Of a stretch of DNA of 38,559 nt, positions 1-6,734 are shown piece by piece; position 1 is the first letter of the stretch, and each line of letters starts with the position of its first letter. The stretch comes from an uncultured Alistipes sp. GTDB taxonomy: Bacteria > Bacteroidota > Bacteroidia > Bacteroidales > Rikenellaceae. A program made the translations under genes and the position numbers. The stretch lies in assembly GCA_947367255.1 (NCBI GenBank), contig CANBCZ010000019.1, forward strand, positions 1 through 38,559, written 5' to 3'. The notes beneath the pieces are model-generated. The model had not been told where the DNA came from and searched no databases. It worked only from the letters and a program-made list of their open reading frames with translations.

Positions 1-2
1 TG

Positions 3-76
3 CGGTGCGTAGGGGACTCGAACCCCTGACCCCGTGCGTGACAGGCACGTATTCTAACCAGCTGAACTAACGCACC
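3..76 (-). tRNA. tRNA-Asp (anticodon GTC)
   Basis: Read on the minus strand this folds as a full cloverleaf. The acceptor stem is GGTGCGT/ACGCACC, with G as discriminator base at position 3. The anticodon stem is CGTGC/GCACG around a CTGTCAC loop, giving anticodon GTC. The T arm is the typical GGGGTTCGAGTCCCC form. CCA is not encoded, which is common in Bacteroidetes. It lies downstream of rsmD but has its own promoter. Confidence 0.97.
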
Positions 77-123
77 AGAACCTGTTGCTTTCAGTAGTGT
101 TATCTCCCCCCTGATTGCGAGTG

Positions 124-154
124 CAAAGATAGAGCAAATTTTTCAATCTCCAAA
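124..154 (-). promoter_or_regulatory. Promoter of tRNA-Asp
   Basis: On the minus strand TATCTTTG (124-131) lies 19 nt downstream of TTTG (151-154). This matches the Bacteroidetes primary sigma consensus (TTTG, about 19 nt, TAnnTTTG). Transcription should start near 117, about 40 nt before the tRNA 5' end. Confidence 0.75.
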
Positions 155-181
155 CTTTTTTGAAGTTTTTTTTCAAAAAAA

Positions 182-718
182 TTACTGTTTTTTGAAGAAC
201 GAAAACTGAACACTACCGTAACTTCTTGACTGCCAAAAATATGAATGATTTTCGAAGTTATATTTATCCGAGTGCTCAAAGATAAAGATTCCGTCATCTT
301 TCAATATCTTCTCGCCTAAAACCATATCTACAACCTGGTCAAGACCCTCCAAATCATAGGGAGCATCGGAAAAGACAATATCAAAACTCTTAGGGCAGCT
401 GCGCAAATAGAGAAAAACATTTGCCTTAACAGCAAAAATATTATCTGCGCCCAAGCTGCGAGCCGTTGTTCGGATAAAGTTATGGTGCACAGCATTTATC
501 TCGACAGAGGTAACGCTCTTTACTCCGCGCGAAGCAAACTCATAGCTTACAGAGCCGGTACCTGCAAATAGATCGAGTACATCACACTGTTCAAAATCCA
601 CCAAATTGTTAAGGATATTGAACAGATTCTCCTTTGCAAAGTCCGTAGTTGGTCTTGCGCGCAGATTTTTCGGCGGGTTGATAGCTCGTCCGCGATACTT
701 ACCACTGATTATTCGCAT
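182..718 (-). CDS. rsmD: 16S rRNA (guanine966-N2)-methyltransferase RsmD
   Basis: 178 aa, normal length for RsmD, which uses SAM to methylate G966 of 16S rRNA during small-subunit assembly. The N-terminus MRIISGKYRGR and the following PPKN..RPTTDFAKENLFNIL stretch are family hallmarks. The SAM-binding motif DLFAGTGSVSYEFASRG lies near residues 50-66. The catalytic motif IV reads SDAPYD, where most relatives have DPPY or DPPF; the first proline is replaced by alanine. The start at 718 overlaps the end of the DUF3822 gene by 10 nt, so the two are probably co-translated. The same two-gene order is common in Bacteroidetes. tRNA-Asp follows but is separately promoted. Confidence 0.93.
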   Translation of the reverse strand: MRIISGKYRGRAINPPKNLRARPTTDFAKENLFNILNNLVDFEQCDVLDLFAGTGSVSYEFASRGVKSVTSVEINAVHHNFIRTTARSLGADNIFAVKANVFLYLRSCPKSFDIVFSDAPYDLEGLDQVVDMVLGEKILKDDGIFIFEHSDKYNFENHSYFWQSRSYGSVQFSFFKKQ

Positions 719-1311
719 ATCACTTTATAGTACTTCTTGAGTAGTTTAACACAATCTTTTGCTGCACCCTTTATATATATATAAGGTATATCGATTGCTG
801 TAATCTCTAAAATGTTTGCCACATAGTAGAGCAGCTCGTCGCAAGAGTAGAGTTCAAGCGCCTCTGCCAGCTGCAGCCCGTTGTTATAGAGTCTGAGATA
901 GTAGTTGTTCTCGCTCGCCTCTATTACCAAAGCCTTCTCGTCCGAGTGGGTCTCGGCAAGCAGGGGAGTGGTAAAGTGCAATCGATCGCCAAACCTCTCC
1001 GCAAGAGCCTTGTATGCCTCGGCAGCCACCGCTATAACGGCAACCTTATCACCAACAGCATCACTTACAACTGCCACCTCATCTGAGAGCAGACTCTGCC
1101 CGTTTATTGCCAAAATAGCCTCAGCAGCGAGCTCTGAGGCTATCTGCGAAGTGACAAGAGTAACGCGTGGAGTATCTACAACGACCACAACATCCCCATT
1201 TTCTGCAACATTTGTTAAGGTTGATGCAGAAAAAAAGCGTCCACCCGAAGCAAGACGGATGGACGCTTTAATTGTGGAGTTATTAGAGCTCCTCCCAGTT
1301 ACCTGCCTCAT
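709..1311 (-). CDS. DUF3822 family protein
   Basis: About 200 aa, cytosolic, function unknown. Family assignment rests on the middle part (VTLVTSQIASELAAEAIL, then an acidic region and FTTPLL, then YLRLYNNGLQLAEAL) and on its position directly before rsmD, the usual place of DUF3822 in Bacteroidetes. The fold is thought to be actin/ASKHA-like, but no ATP-binding motif is obvious here. I chose ATG at 1311: the in-frame segment KASIRLASGGRFF just after it resembles the family N-terminus, and longer versions only read the upstream gene in another frame. This start overlaps the upstream gene by 29 nt and places a terminator-like hairpin inside codons 15-27. If the hairpin is a true terminator, the real start could lie further downstream, but no ATG in this frame follows close by. 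Confidence 0.7.
   Translation of the reverse strand: MRQVTGRSSNNSTIKASIRLASGGRFFSASTLTNVAENGDVVVVVDTPRVTLVTSQIASELAAEAILAINGQSLLSDEVAVVSDAVGDKVAVIAVAAEAYKALAERFGDRLHFTTPLLAETHSDEKALVIEASENNYYLRLYNNGLQLAEALELYSCDELLYYVANILEITAIDIPYIYIKGAAKDCVKLLKKYYKVICE
1231..1269 (-). terminator. Terminator-like hairpin inside the DUF3822 5' end
   Basis: On the minus strand AAAGCGTCCA (1260-1269) pairs perfectly with TGGACGCTTT (1234-1243), followed by a run of T (1231-1236) overlapping the stem base. It lies just behind the stop codon of the 1283-1927 gene. It would stop transcription after that gene unless translation of the overlapping DUF3822 frame melts it. Confidence 0.7.
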
Positions 1312-1927
1312 TGTTACCGCGGTCCATAGCACCGAACTTGATGCCCGGATACTTGTTGAGAACATTCAGACACTGATCAACCAAGTTGATAACCTCCTGA
1401 CGGTAAACTACAGTATCGAGGAAGTTGATGTAAGGTGCACGACACTCGATAGTAGGGATGACAATCTTAGACTCGGTTGTGATAATTGCAGCCTCAAGAT
1501 AGAACTCCTTGTTCTCAGAGTAAGGGATGTAACGAAGGTTACGAACATCCTCCTCAGAGAGGTGCTTGAAGAGAGAGTCCTTAATAGAGTAGGTGAACTT
1601 CTCTACATTCTTAAACTTGCGACCATACTTCTTACGAGCCTGAGCCATTGCTACAGAGTCATCCTCGTCGATAAGACGACGCTCACCCTCCATTGTCTCG
1701 TTGAGAACAAAGTTGATAAGTGAGTCGAAGTCAGCAGTAAAGTGCTGATACTTGCTCTTGAACTGACGCTCAGCAGTACGGATATCCTTAATGCGAGAGA
1801 TAACCGCCTTCTCGCGAATCTTCTGCTCCTCAGCAAACTTGATAGGAGTAGAGATGAGTACATAGACATAGAAGCCCAGACCTACAACTGCCAGAGCAAG
1901 CACCAATTGAAGTAATTTCTTTCCCAT
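1283..1927 (-). CDS. Membrane-anchored protein of unknown function
   Basis: 214 aa. Residues 5-26 form a single hydrophobic segment after a short MGKK start, so the protein is probably anchored in the inner membrane with the bulk in the periplasm. The region after the anchor is rich in charged residues and helix-forming (EEQKIREKAVISRIKDIRTAERQFKSK), a layout also seen in pseudopilin-like proteins. No catalytic motif is recognised. The end carries acidic NWEEL. It is first in the set with DUF3822 and rsmD. I do not recognise the family beyond a conserved Bacteroidetes hypothetical protein. Confidence 0.75.
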   Translation of the reverse strand: MGKKLLQLVLALAVVGLGFYVYVLISTPIKFAEEQKIREKAVISRIKDIRTAERQFKSKYQHFTADFDSLINFVLNETMEGERRLIDEDDSVAMAQARKKYGRKFKNVEKFTYSIKDSLFKHLSEEDVRNLRYIPYSENKEFYLEAAIITTESKIVIPTIECRAPYINFLDTVVYRQEVINLVDQCLNVLNKYPGIKFGAMDRGNNEAGNWEEL

Positions 1928-1965
1928 TTTTAGAAATGTTTTTTAATTTATAATTTTTTGTTTAG

Positions 1966-1997
1966 TTGCAATAGTGCGAAAAAGTGTCTAAATTTGT
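1966..1997 (+). promoter_or_regulatory. Promoter of the RecD-like helicase gene
   Basis: TTG (1966-1968), 21 nt, then TAAATTTG (1990-1997), matching the Bacteroidetes consensus. The start codon at 2019 is 21 nt past the -7 element, leaving a leader of roughly 15 nt. It lies in the 91-nt divergent spacer with the minus-strand gene starting at 1927. Confidence 0.65.
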
Positions 1998-2018
1998 AAC
2001 CAATTAAAACAATCAAAA

Positions 2019-3437
2019 ATGCAAAGCATTACAATTGCGACCCAAATTTACGAAAAATTATCGGTTCGACCAACGGAAAATCAAAAAAAAATCATAGAAT
2101 CGTTCTCTGATTATCTTTCAGAAGATAATTCTTCGACTTTTTTTGTTTTGAACGGCTATGCCGGAACGGGAAAAACCACACTTATTGCCGCAATTGTTTC
2201 CGCGCTTAAATCGCTGGGTATCAAGACAATACTACTTGCACCTACGGGCAGAGCTGCCAAGGTACTATCGCAATACTCGGGCGAAAAGGCACTTACCATC
2301 CACAAACGCATATACAGAGAGCAGACAAATGCCGCATACGAGTCAAAATTCTCATTAAACATCAATCGCGAGAACGAGGCACTATTTATTGTCGATGAGG
2401 CATCTATGCTCTCCTCCGGCACAAATGCCGATAAGACCATCTTCGGCAGCGGATCACTGCTTGATGACCTTATACAATATGTACGCAGCGGAAAGCGTTG
2501 TCGTCTGATGCTCGTTGGTGACTCTGCACAGCTACCACCGGTAGGAGATAACTACAGTCCGGCACTCACGCCAGCCGAGTTTTTGCCGTTTGGAGATGTT
2601 GTGTACGAGACTATGGATGAGGTTGTTCGTCAGGAGCAGACATCGGGCATACTTTTCAATGCGACCCTTGTCCGCTGTATGCTCGAGAACAACATCTTCG
2701 AAATTCCGCACCTCGATATGCAATACGATGATATTGAGTCAGTTAGCGGTGGCGAGTTTTTGGAGAAGCTGCAGGATTGTTACGACAAATACGGTCGTGA
2801 TCAGACCATAGTAATCACCCGCTCAAACAAGCGCGCAAATCGCTACAACGAGGGTATCAGACGCAACATTCTCTTTGCCGAGGAGGAGATAGAGAGCGGA
2901 GATATGTTGATGGTCGTAAAGAACAATTACCACTATACCGAGCGCATTGAGGATTGCCCAATGAGTTTTATCGCCAACGGAGATATCGCCCGACTAAAGC
3001 GTATTCGCCGTTTTGAGGAGTTGTATGGTTTCAGATACACCTCTGCCGTACTCGAATTTGACGACTACGACAGCACCGAAATAGAGTGCAAGGTACTGCT
3101 CGACACCTTGAGTTCCGAGTCACCATCACTCACATACGAACAGTCACAAAAGCTCTTTTACGAGATCGAAAAGGACTACACCGATATAAAGAGTAAAATC
3201 AAGAGATTCAAGGAGATACGCGAGAATCCATACTACAACGCACTGCAAGTAAAGTTCTCTTACGCCGTCACCTGTCACAAGGCACAAGGTGGTCAGTGGA
3301 GTGCCGTTTTTATCGATCGTTTTCTATTTGGCGACGAGCCGATGACAAAGGATATGCTTCGTTGGCTCTATACAGCGCTGACCCGAGCAACAGAACGAGT
3401 ATTTTTAGTCAATTTTGACGAAAAATTCTTTGAATAA
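2019..3437 (+). CDS. RecD-like ATP-dependent DNA helicase (superfamily 1)
   Basis: 472 aa. Walker A is NGYAGTGKTTLIAAI near residues 45-59, Walker B FIVDEASML near 127, followed by MLVGDSAQLPPVG (motif III). The C-terminus has the UvrD_C_2/Viral_helicase1 signature FSYAVTCHKAQGGQWSAVFID and YTALTRATERVFLV. These are the motifs of the short RecD/exonuclease V alpha-like helicases of Bacteroidetes. There is no nuclease domain and no recB or recC next to it, so a RecBCD subunit role is not implied. It probably works in DNA repair or recombination. The 3' end contains the -33 element of the mutS promoter. Confidence 0.9.
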   Translation: MQSITIATQIYEKLSVRPTENQKKIIESFSDYLSEDNSSTFFVLNGYAGTGKTTLIAAIVSALKSLGIKTILLAPTGRAAKVLSQYSGEKALTIHKRIYREQTNAAYESKFSLNINRENEALFIVDEASMLSSGTNADKTIFGSGSLLDDLIQYVRSGKRCRLMLVGDSAQLPPVGDNYSPALTPAEFLPFGDVVYETMDEVVRQEQTSGILFNATLVRCMLENNIFEIPHLDMQYDDIESVSGGEFLEKLQDCYDKYGRDQTIVITRSNKRANRYNEGIRRNILFAEEEIESGDMLMVVKNNYHYTERIEDCPMSFIANGDIARLKRIRRFEELYGFRYTSAVLEFDDYDSTEIECKVLLDTLSSESPSLTYEQSQKLFYEIEKDYTDIKSKIKRFKEIRENPYYNALQVKFSYAVTCHKAQGGQWSAVFIDRFLFGDEPMTKDMLRWLYTALTRATERVFLVNFDEKFFE

Positions 3438-3459
3438 TCGCTCAAAAATCGTACCTTTG
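3429..3459 (+). promoter_or_regulatory. Promoter of mutS, predicting a leaderless mRNA
   Basis: TTTG (3429-3432), 19 nt, TACCTTTG (3452-3459): an exact consensus match. Only six bases separate the -7 element from the mutS ATG at 3466, so the transcript should begin at or within a base or two of the start codon. The -33 element overlaps the last codons of the upstream helicase gene. Confidence 0.75.
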
Positions 3460-3465
3460 CCAATT

Positions 3466-6126
3466 ATGGCAACAGAGAAAAAATACGTCGAAACACCCTT
3501 GATGAAGCAGTACTATCAGATCAAGGCTGTTCATCCCGATGCGATACTCCTATTTCGCGTCGGAGACTTCTATGAGACCTTCGGAGATGATGCTATCGAG
3601 GCATCTTCGATACTCGGCATAACCCTCACAAAACGTGCAAATGGCGCTGCATCATCTGTAGAGCTTGCAGGCTTCCCGCATCACGCAGTAGAGACCTATC
3701 TGCCCAAGTTGGTACGTGCAGGTAAGCGTGTGGCAATCTGTGAGCAGCTAGAGGATCCAAAGACCGTAAAGGGTCTTGTGAAGCGCGGGGTAATCGAGTT
3801 GGTTACACCGGGTGTTACGCTGAGTGAGAATCTGATTGAAAATAAGGAGAATATATACCTTGCATCGGTATTCTTCGGCAAGGAGAAGACCGGTGTTGCA
3901 TTTCTCGACATTACTACGGGAGAGTTCTTTGTTGCCGAAGGAGATGACAAGTATGTCGAGAAGCTCATCTCGAGCCTTGCACCGAAGGAGATTGTCTATC
4001 AGCGAGGTGAAGAGGAGCGATTTGCCAATGTCTTTGGCAGAAAGCACTATACATACCGTTTGGAGCAGTGGGTATTCTCATATCAGGTCAATCTTGACAA
4101 GCTCTGCACACAGTTTGGCACGCCGTCGCTGCGAGGCTTTGGTGTAGATGGTATGGTAGAGGGTATTACCGCTGCGGGAGCAATTCTCTACTATCTCGAG
4201 TTTACCGAGCATAAGCAGATTGCACATATCTCCTCAATCTCTCGCCTCGACCAGAGCGACTATGTATGGATTGACAAGTTTACCATTCGCAATCTCGAGC
4301 TGTTCAACTCTGCAGGTGGCGACAAATACTCATTTGCAAAGGTTATTGATCGCACGCTGACGCCTATGGGTGGTCGAATGTTGCGCCGTTGGATAGCTAT
4401 GCCGATACTCGACATCGAGAAGATTACACGCCGTCAGGATGTCGTTGCAGCATTTGTTGCAGACCGCGATCTCGCATACGCAACAGGCGAGCAGCTTCGT
4501 GCCATAAACGACCTTGAGCGAATAGTCTCACGAGTAGCATCTATGCGTGTTACACCGCGCGAGTTGGTGCAGTTGGGGCGTTCACTCTCTGCAATAGAGA
4601 TACTCAAAGCGGCATTGGAGTCTACCGATTGCGCAGTTATGCACACACTTGCCGAGAAGATTGATACTCTGACAGCTCTGCGTGAGCGTTTAGCGCACGA
4701 CATCTATCCAGACCCTCTGAACAATCAGATTCAGAAGGGTGGAGTTATTGCTGACGGTGTAAATGCCGAACTTGACGATCTGCGCCGCGTAGCTATGCAC
4801 GGCAAGGATGTATTGAAGGCTATACAGCAGCGCGAGAGCGAGGCTACGGGTATTCCGTCGCTCAAAATCAGCTACAACAACGTCTTTGGTTACTATATCG
4901 AGGTGCGCAACACCTACAAAGACCGCGTGCCTGAGAATTGGATTCGCAAGCAGACACTTACAGCTGCCGAGCGATATATTACCGAGGAGCTGAAGGAGTA
5001 CGAGAATAAGATTTTGGGTGCCGAGGAGCGTATGCTTGCCCTCGAGCAGCAGATATACAACGAGCTGCTTGCCTATATCTCGCTGCACCTCAAGCAGTTA
5101 CAGAGCAACGCAAAGGTTATTGCAACTATAGACACTCTGCTTGGTTTTGCAACCCTTGCCACCGAGCGCAACTACTGCCGTCCGACACTCGACGATGGCA
5201 CCAAGATTGAACTCAAGGCGGCCCGCCATCCGGTTATCGAGACCCTGATGGGCATTGGCGAGGAGTATATCCCTAACGACCTTATGCTCGACAGCGATAA
5301 TGAACAGGTGATAATCATCACAGGTCCTAATATGTCGGGTAAGTCGGCACTTCTACGCCAGACTGCACTTATCGTACTGATGGCTCAGATGGGTTCATTT
5401 GTCCCTGCACAAAAGGCGCATATCGGTATTGTAGATAAGATCTTTACCCGCGTAGGCGCAAGCGACAACATATCACAGGGCGAATCTACATTTATGGTCG
5501 AGATGCTCGAGAGTGCAAGTATTCTCAACAATATCTCAAAGCGCAGCCTTGTACTGCTCGATGAGATTGGACGAGGCACAAGTACATACGACGGCATCTC
5601 TATTGCGTGGTCCATGGTCGAGTATCTGCACAATTACCGTGATATACGCCCACGAACACTCTTTGCAACGCACTATCACGAGCTTAATGAGCTTGAGCAG
5701 ATGTGTACACGTGTAAAGAACTACCATGTCTCTGTCCGCGAGGTGGATAACACTATCGTCTTCCTTCGTAAACTCGAAAGGGGAGGCACCGAGCACTCGT
5801 TCGGTATCCACGTGGCACGCATGGCAGGTATGCCGACATCTATCGTCGAGCGTGCTACAGCCATTCTAAAAAATCTGGAGCAGGTATATGGCAATAATGA
5901 GATTGTGCCATCAGTCTCTCCATCGGCACGCAAGAAGGGTCGCAAGCCATCTCCATCTGTCAGCAGTGCAGCACAGTCGCCAACAGACGGCATACAGCTC
6001 TCGATGTTCAAGATTGACGACCCCGTACTTATCAAGATTCGCGATCAGATTAAAGACTTGGATATCAATAGCTTAACACCGCTACAAGCACTTAATCTCC
6101 TCTCCGACATCAAGAGTTGGGTATAG
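3466..6126 (+). CDS. mutS: DNA mismatch repair protein MutS
   Basis: 886 aa from the chosen ATG at 3466, normal MutS length. The mismatch-reading Phe-X-Glu is present in FRVGDFYETFG near residue 34. The C-terminal ATPase has Walker A GPNMSGKSALLRQ, Walker B LLDEIGRGTSTYDG and the ATHYHEL switch. It recognises mismatches after replication and signals to MutL. An upstream in-frame ATG at 3415 would overlap the helicase gene and the promoter and is not used here, because family similarity begins at MATEKKYVETPLMKQYY. The C-terminal linker (residues about 805-840) is serine/proline-rich. A strong terminator follows. Confidence 0.97.
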   Translation: MATEKKYVETPLMKQYYQIKAVHPDAILLFRVGDFYETFGDDAIEASSILGITLTKRANGAASSVELAGFPHHAVETYLPKLVRAGKRVAICEQLEDPKTVKGLVKRGVIELVTPGVTLSENLIENKENIYLASVFFGKEKTGVAFLDITTGEFFVAEGDDKYVEKLISSLAPKEIVYQRGEEERFANVFGRKHYTYRLEQWVFSYQVNLDKLCTQFGTPSLRGFGVDGMVEGITAAGAILYYLEFTEHKQIAHISSISRLDQSDYVWIDKFTIRNLELFNSAGGDKYSFAKVIDRTLTPMGGRMLRRWIAMPILDIEKITRRQDVVAAFVADRDLAYATGEQLRAINDLERIVSRVASMRVTPRELVQLGRSLSAIEILKAALESTDCAVMHTLAEKIDTLTALRERLAHDIYPDPLNNQIQKGGVIADGVNAELDDLRRVAMHGKDVLKAIQQRESEATGIPSLKISYNNVFGYYIEVRNTYKDRVPENWIRKQTLTAAERYITEELKEYENKILGAEERMLALEQQIYNELLAYISLHLKQLQSNAKVIATIDTLLGFATLATERNYCRPTLDDGTKIELKAARHPVIETLMGIGEEYIPNDLMLDSDNEQVIIITGPNMSGKSALLRQTALIVLMAQMGSFVPAQKAHIGIVDKIFTRVGASDNISQGESTFMVEMLESASILNNISKRSLVLLDEIGRGTSTYDGISIAWSMVEYLHNYRDIRPRTLFATHYHELNELEQMCTRVKNYHVSVREVDNTIVFLRKLERGGTEHSFGIHVARMAGMPTSIVERATAILKNLEQVYGNNEIVPSVSPSARKKGRKPSPSVSSAAQSPTDGIQLSMFKIDDPVLIKIRDQIKDLDINSLTPLQALNLLSDIKSWV

Positions 6127-6162
6127 AAACAAAAAAGTCTGTCGAGAATGACTGTCCTTTTT

Positions 6163-6196
6163 CGGCGGTGAATACATTTCACCGCCGATTTTGTTT
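6163..6196 (+). terminator. mutS terminator
   Basis: CGGCGGTGAA (6163-6172) pairs with TTCACCGCCG (6178-6187) around a TACAT loop, followed by a T-rich tract. Just before it (6131-6160) is AAAAAAGTCTGTC...CTTTTT. Its first 13 bases also occur, inverted, at the right flank of the IS near 9904-9916. Confidence 0.85.
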
Positions 6197-6276
6197 ATTT
6201 ACAATATGTTTGGTCATTAGATTATGAAACGACTTTTTGTACAAAAACCGCTTAAACTCTATTTCTACCCTTTGCG

Positions 6277-6295
6277 TGTAGTCCTCTATGTAGTC
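6277..6295 (+). repeat. Direct repeat TGTAGTC-N5-TGTAGTC (copy 1)
   Basis: TGTAGTC (6277-6283), CTCTA, TGTAGTC (6289-6295): two heptamers with a 12-nt period. A near-identical copy, TGTAGTC-TTCTA-TGTAG, is at 8380-8396. Both follow a promoter-like CTTTG and precede a gene-free stretch. They could be a regulator binding site or a dispersed repeat; the function is not known to me. Confidence 0.5.
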
Positions 6296-6328
6296 TAAAT
6301 TAAGTGTAAATAACCGCACCTTTTATTT

Positions 6329-6367
6329 AATCACCTTTCGCGTATGTGCGAGGGGTGATTTTTTTAT
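6329..6367 (+). terminator. Orphan rho-independent terminator
   Basis: A 13-bp stem, AATCACCTTTCGC (6329-6341) with GCGAGGGGTGATT (6348-6360) including two G-U pairs and a 6-nt loop, followed by seven T and then ATTTT. mutS is already terminated at 6196 and no gene lies between, so it probably ends an unannotated short transcript within about 6200-6330, or is a leftover of a lost gene. I see no convincing coding frame in 6200-6330. Confidence 0.75.
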
Positions 6368-6394
6368 TTTATCCGAACAAGACCTCGCAAGAGT

Positions 6395-6425
6395 GTTGTC
6401 ATTTGTGAAATTTTTACTAATTTTG
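6395..6425 (+). promoter_or_regulatory. Promoter of the structured RNA and zinc-ribbon gene
   Basis: TTG (6395-6397), 20 nt, TAATTTTG (6418-6425), matching the Bacteroidetes consensus. Transcription would start near 6432, right before the structured RNA and 300 nt upstream of the next start codon. Confidence 0.6.
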
Positions 6426-6431
6426 TAATGT

Positions 6432-6688
6432 CGTGGGTGTTATGCCCTCGGCATTACATATTTGATGAAAGTGTTTTCGCTTTTATCCTTGACACGAAAT
6501 CTGACAGTTTCAACGAAAAGAGGATACGACAACACTCATTTCTTGTATAGCTATGTGGCTATGCACTTCTCTGTGCATATACCCCATACTATCCAGGTGT
6601 GGGGTCTTGTAATCGTTTATTCTTTTCAGGGTTTTGTCAGAACCTCGTGTCAGATAAACGAAAGTCAGCTCCACACTTTCTATTTTTT
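6432..6688 (+). ncRNA. Candidate structured RNA or conditional terminator leader
   Basis: Helices visible by direct pairing, all compatible: a 5' hairpin ATGCC/GGCAT (6442-6454); P1 TGACACGA (6490-6497) with TCGTGTCA (6645-6652); P2 TCTGACA (6500-6506) with TGTCAGA (6635-6641); P3 GAAAAGA (6515-6521) with TCTTTTC (6621-6627); P4 hairpin TATGCAC/GTGCATA (6560-6579); P5 hairpin CCCCATAC/GTGTGGGG (6582-6604). P1-P3 are nested and enclose P4 and P5. At the end GAAAGT (6660-6665) pairs with ACTTTC (6675-6680) followed by TATTTTTT, like a terminator. An 83-codon open frame (6462-6713) crosses it but shows no protein-like composition, so I treat the region as non-coding. It may be an independent small RNA or a regulatory leader of the 6735 gene. 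No known family is claimed. Confidence 0.6.
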
Positions 6689-6734
6689 GACTAACCCACC
6701 GCACAGGAGATGATACGGTAACAAACTAAATGAA

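Noticed and set aside
905..1723. 272-codon plus-strand frame opposite the DUF3822 and membrane-protein genes
   Set aside because: Low-complexity Ser/Thr/Ala/Leu composition typical of the antisense of a real gene; no promoter or family resemblance.
3415..3465. Upstream ATG for mutS
   Set aside because: It would overlap the helicase gene and the mutS promoter, and the added residues are not like MutS N-termini.
6462..6713. 83-codon open frame across the structured RNA
   Set aside because: Its peptide looks random (mixed Cys, His, Trp with no domain), the opposite strand has a similar frame, and the bases are better explained by paired helices and a terminator.
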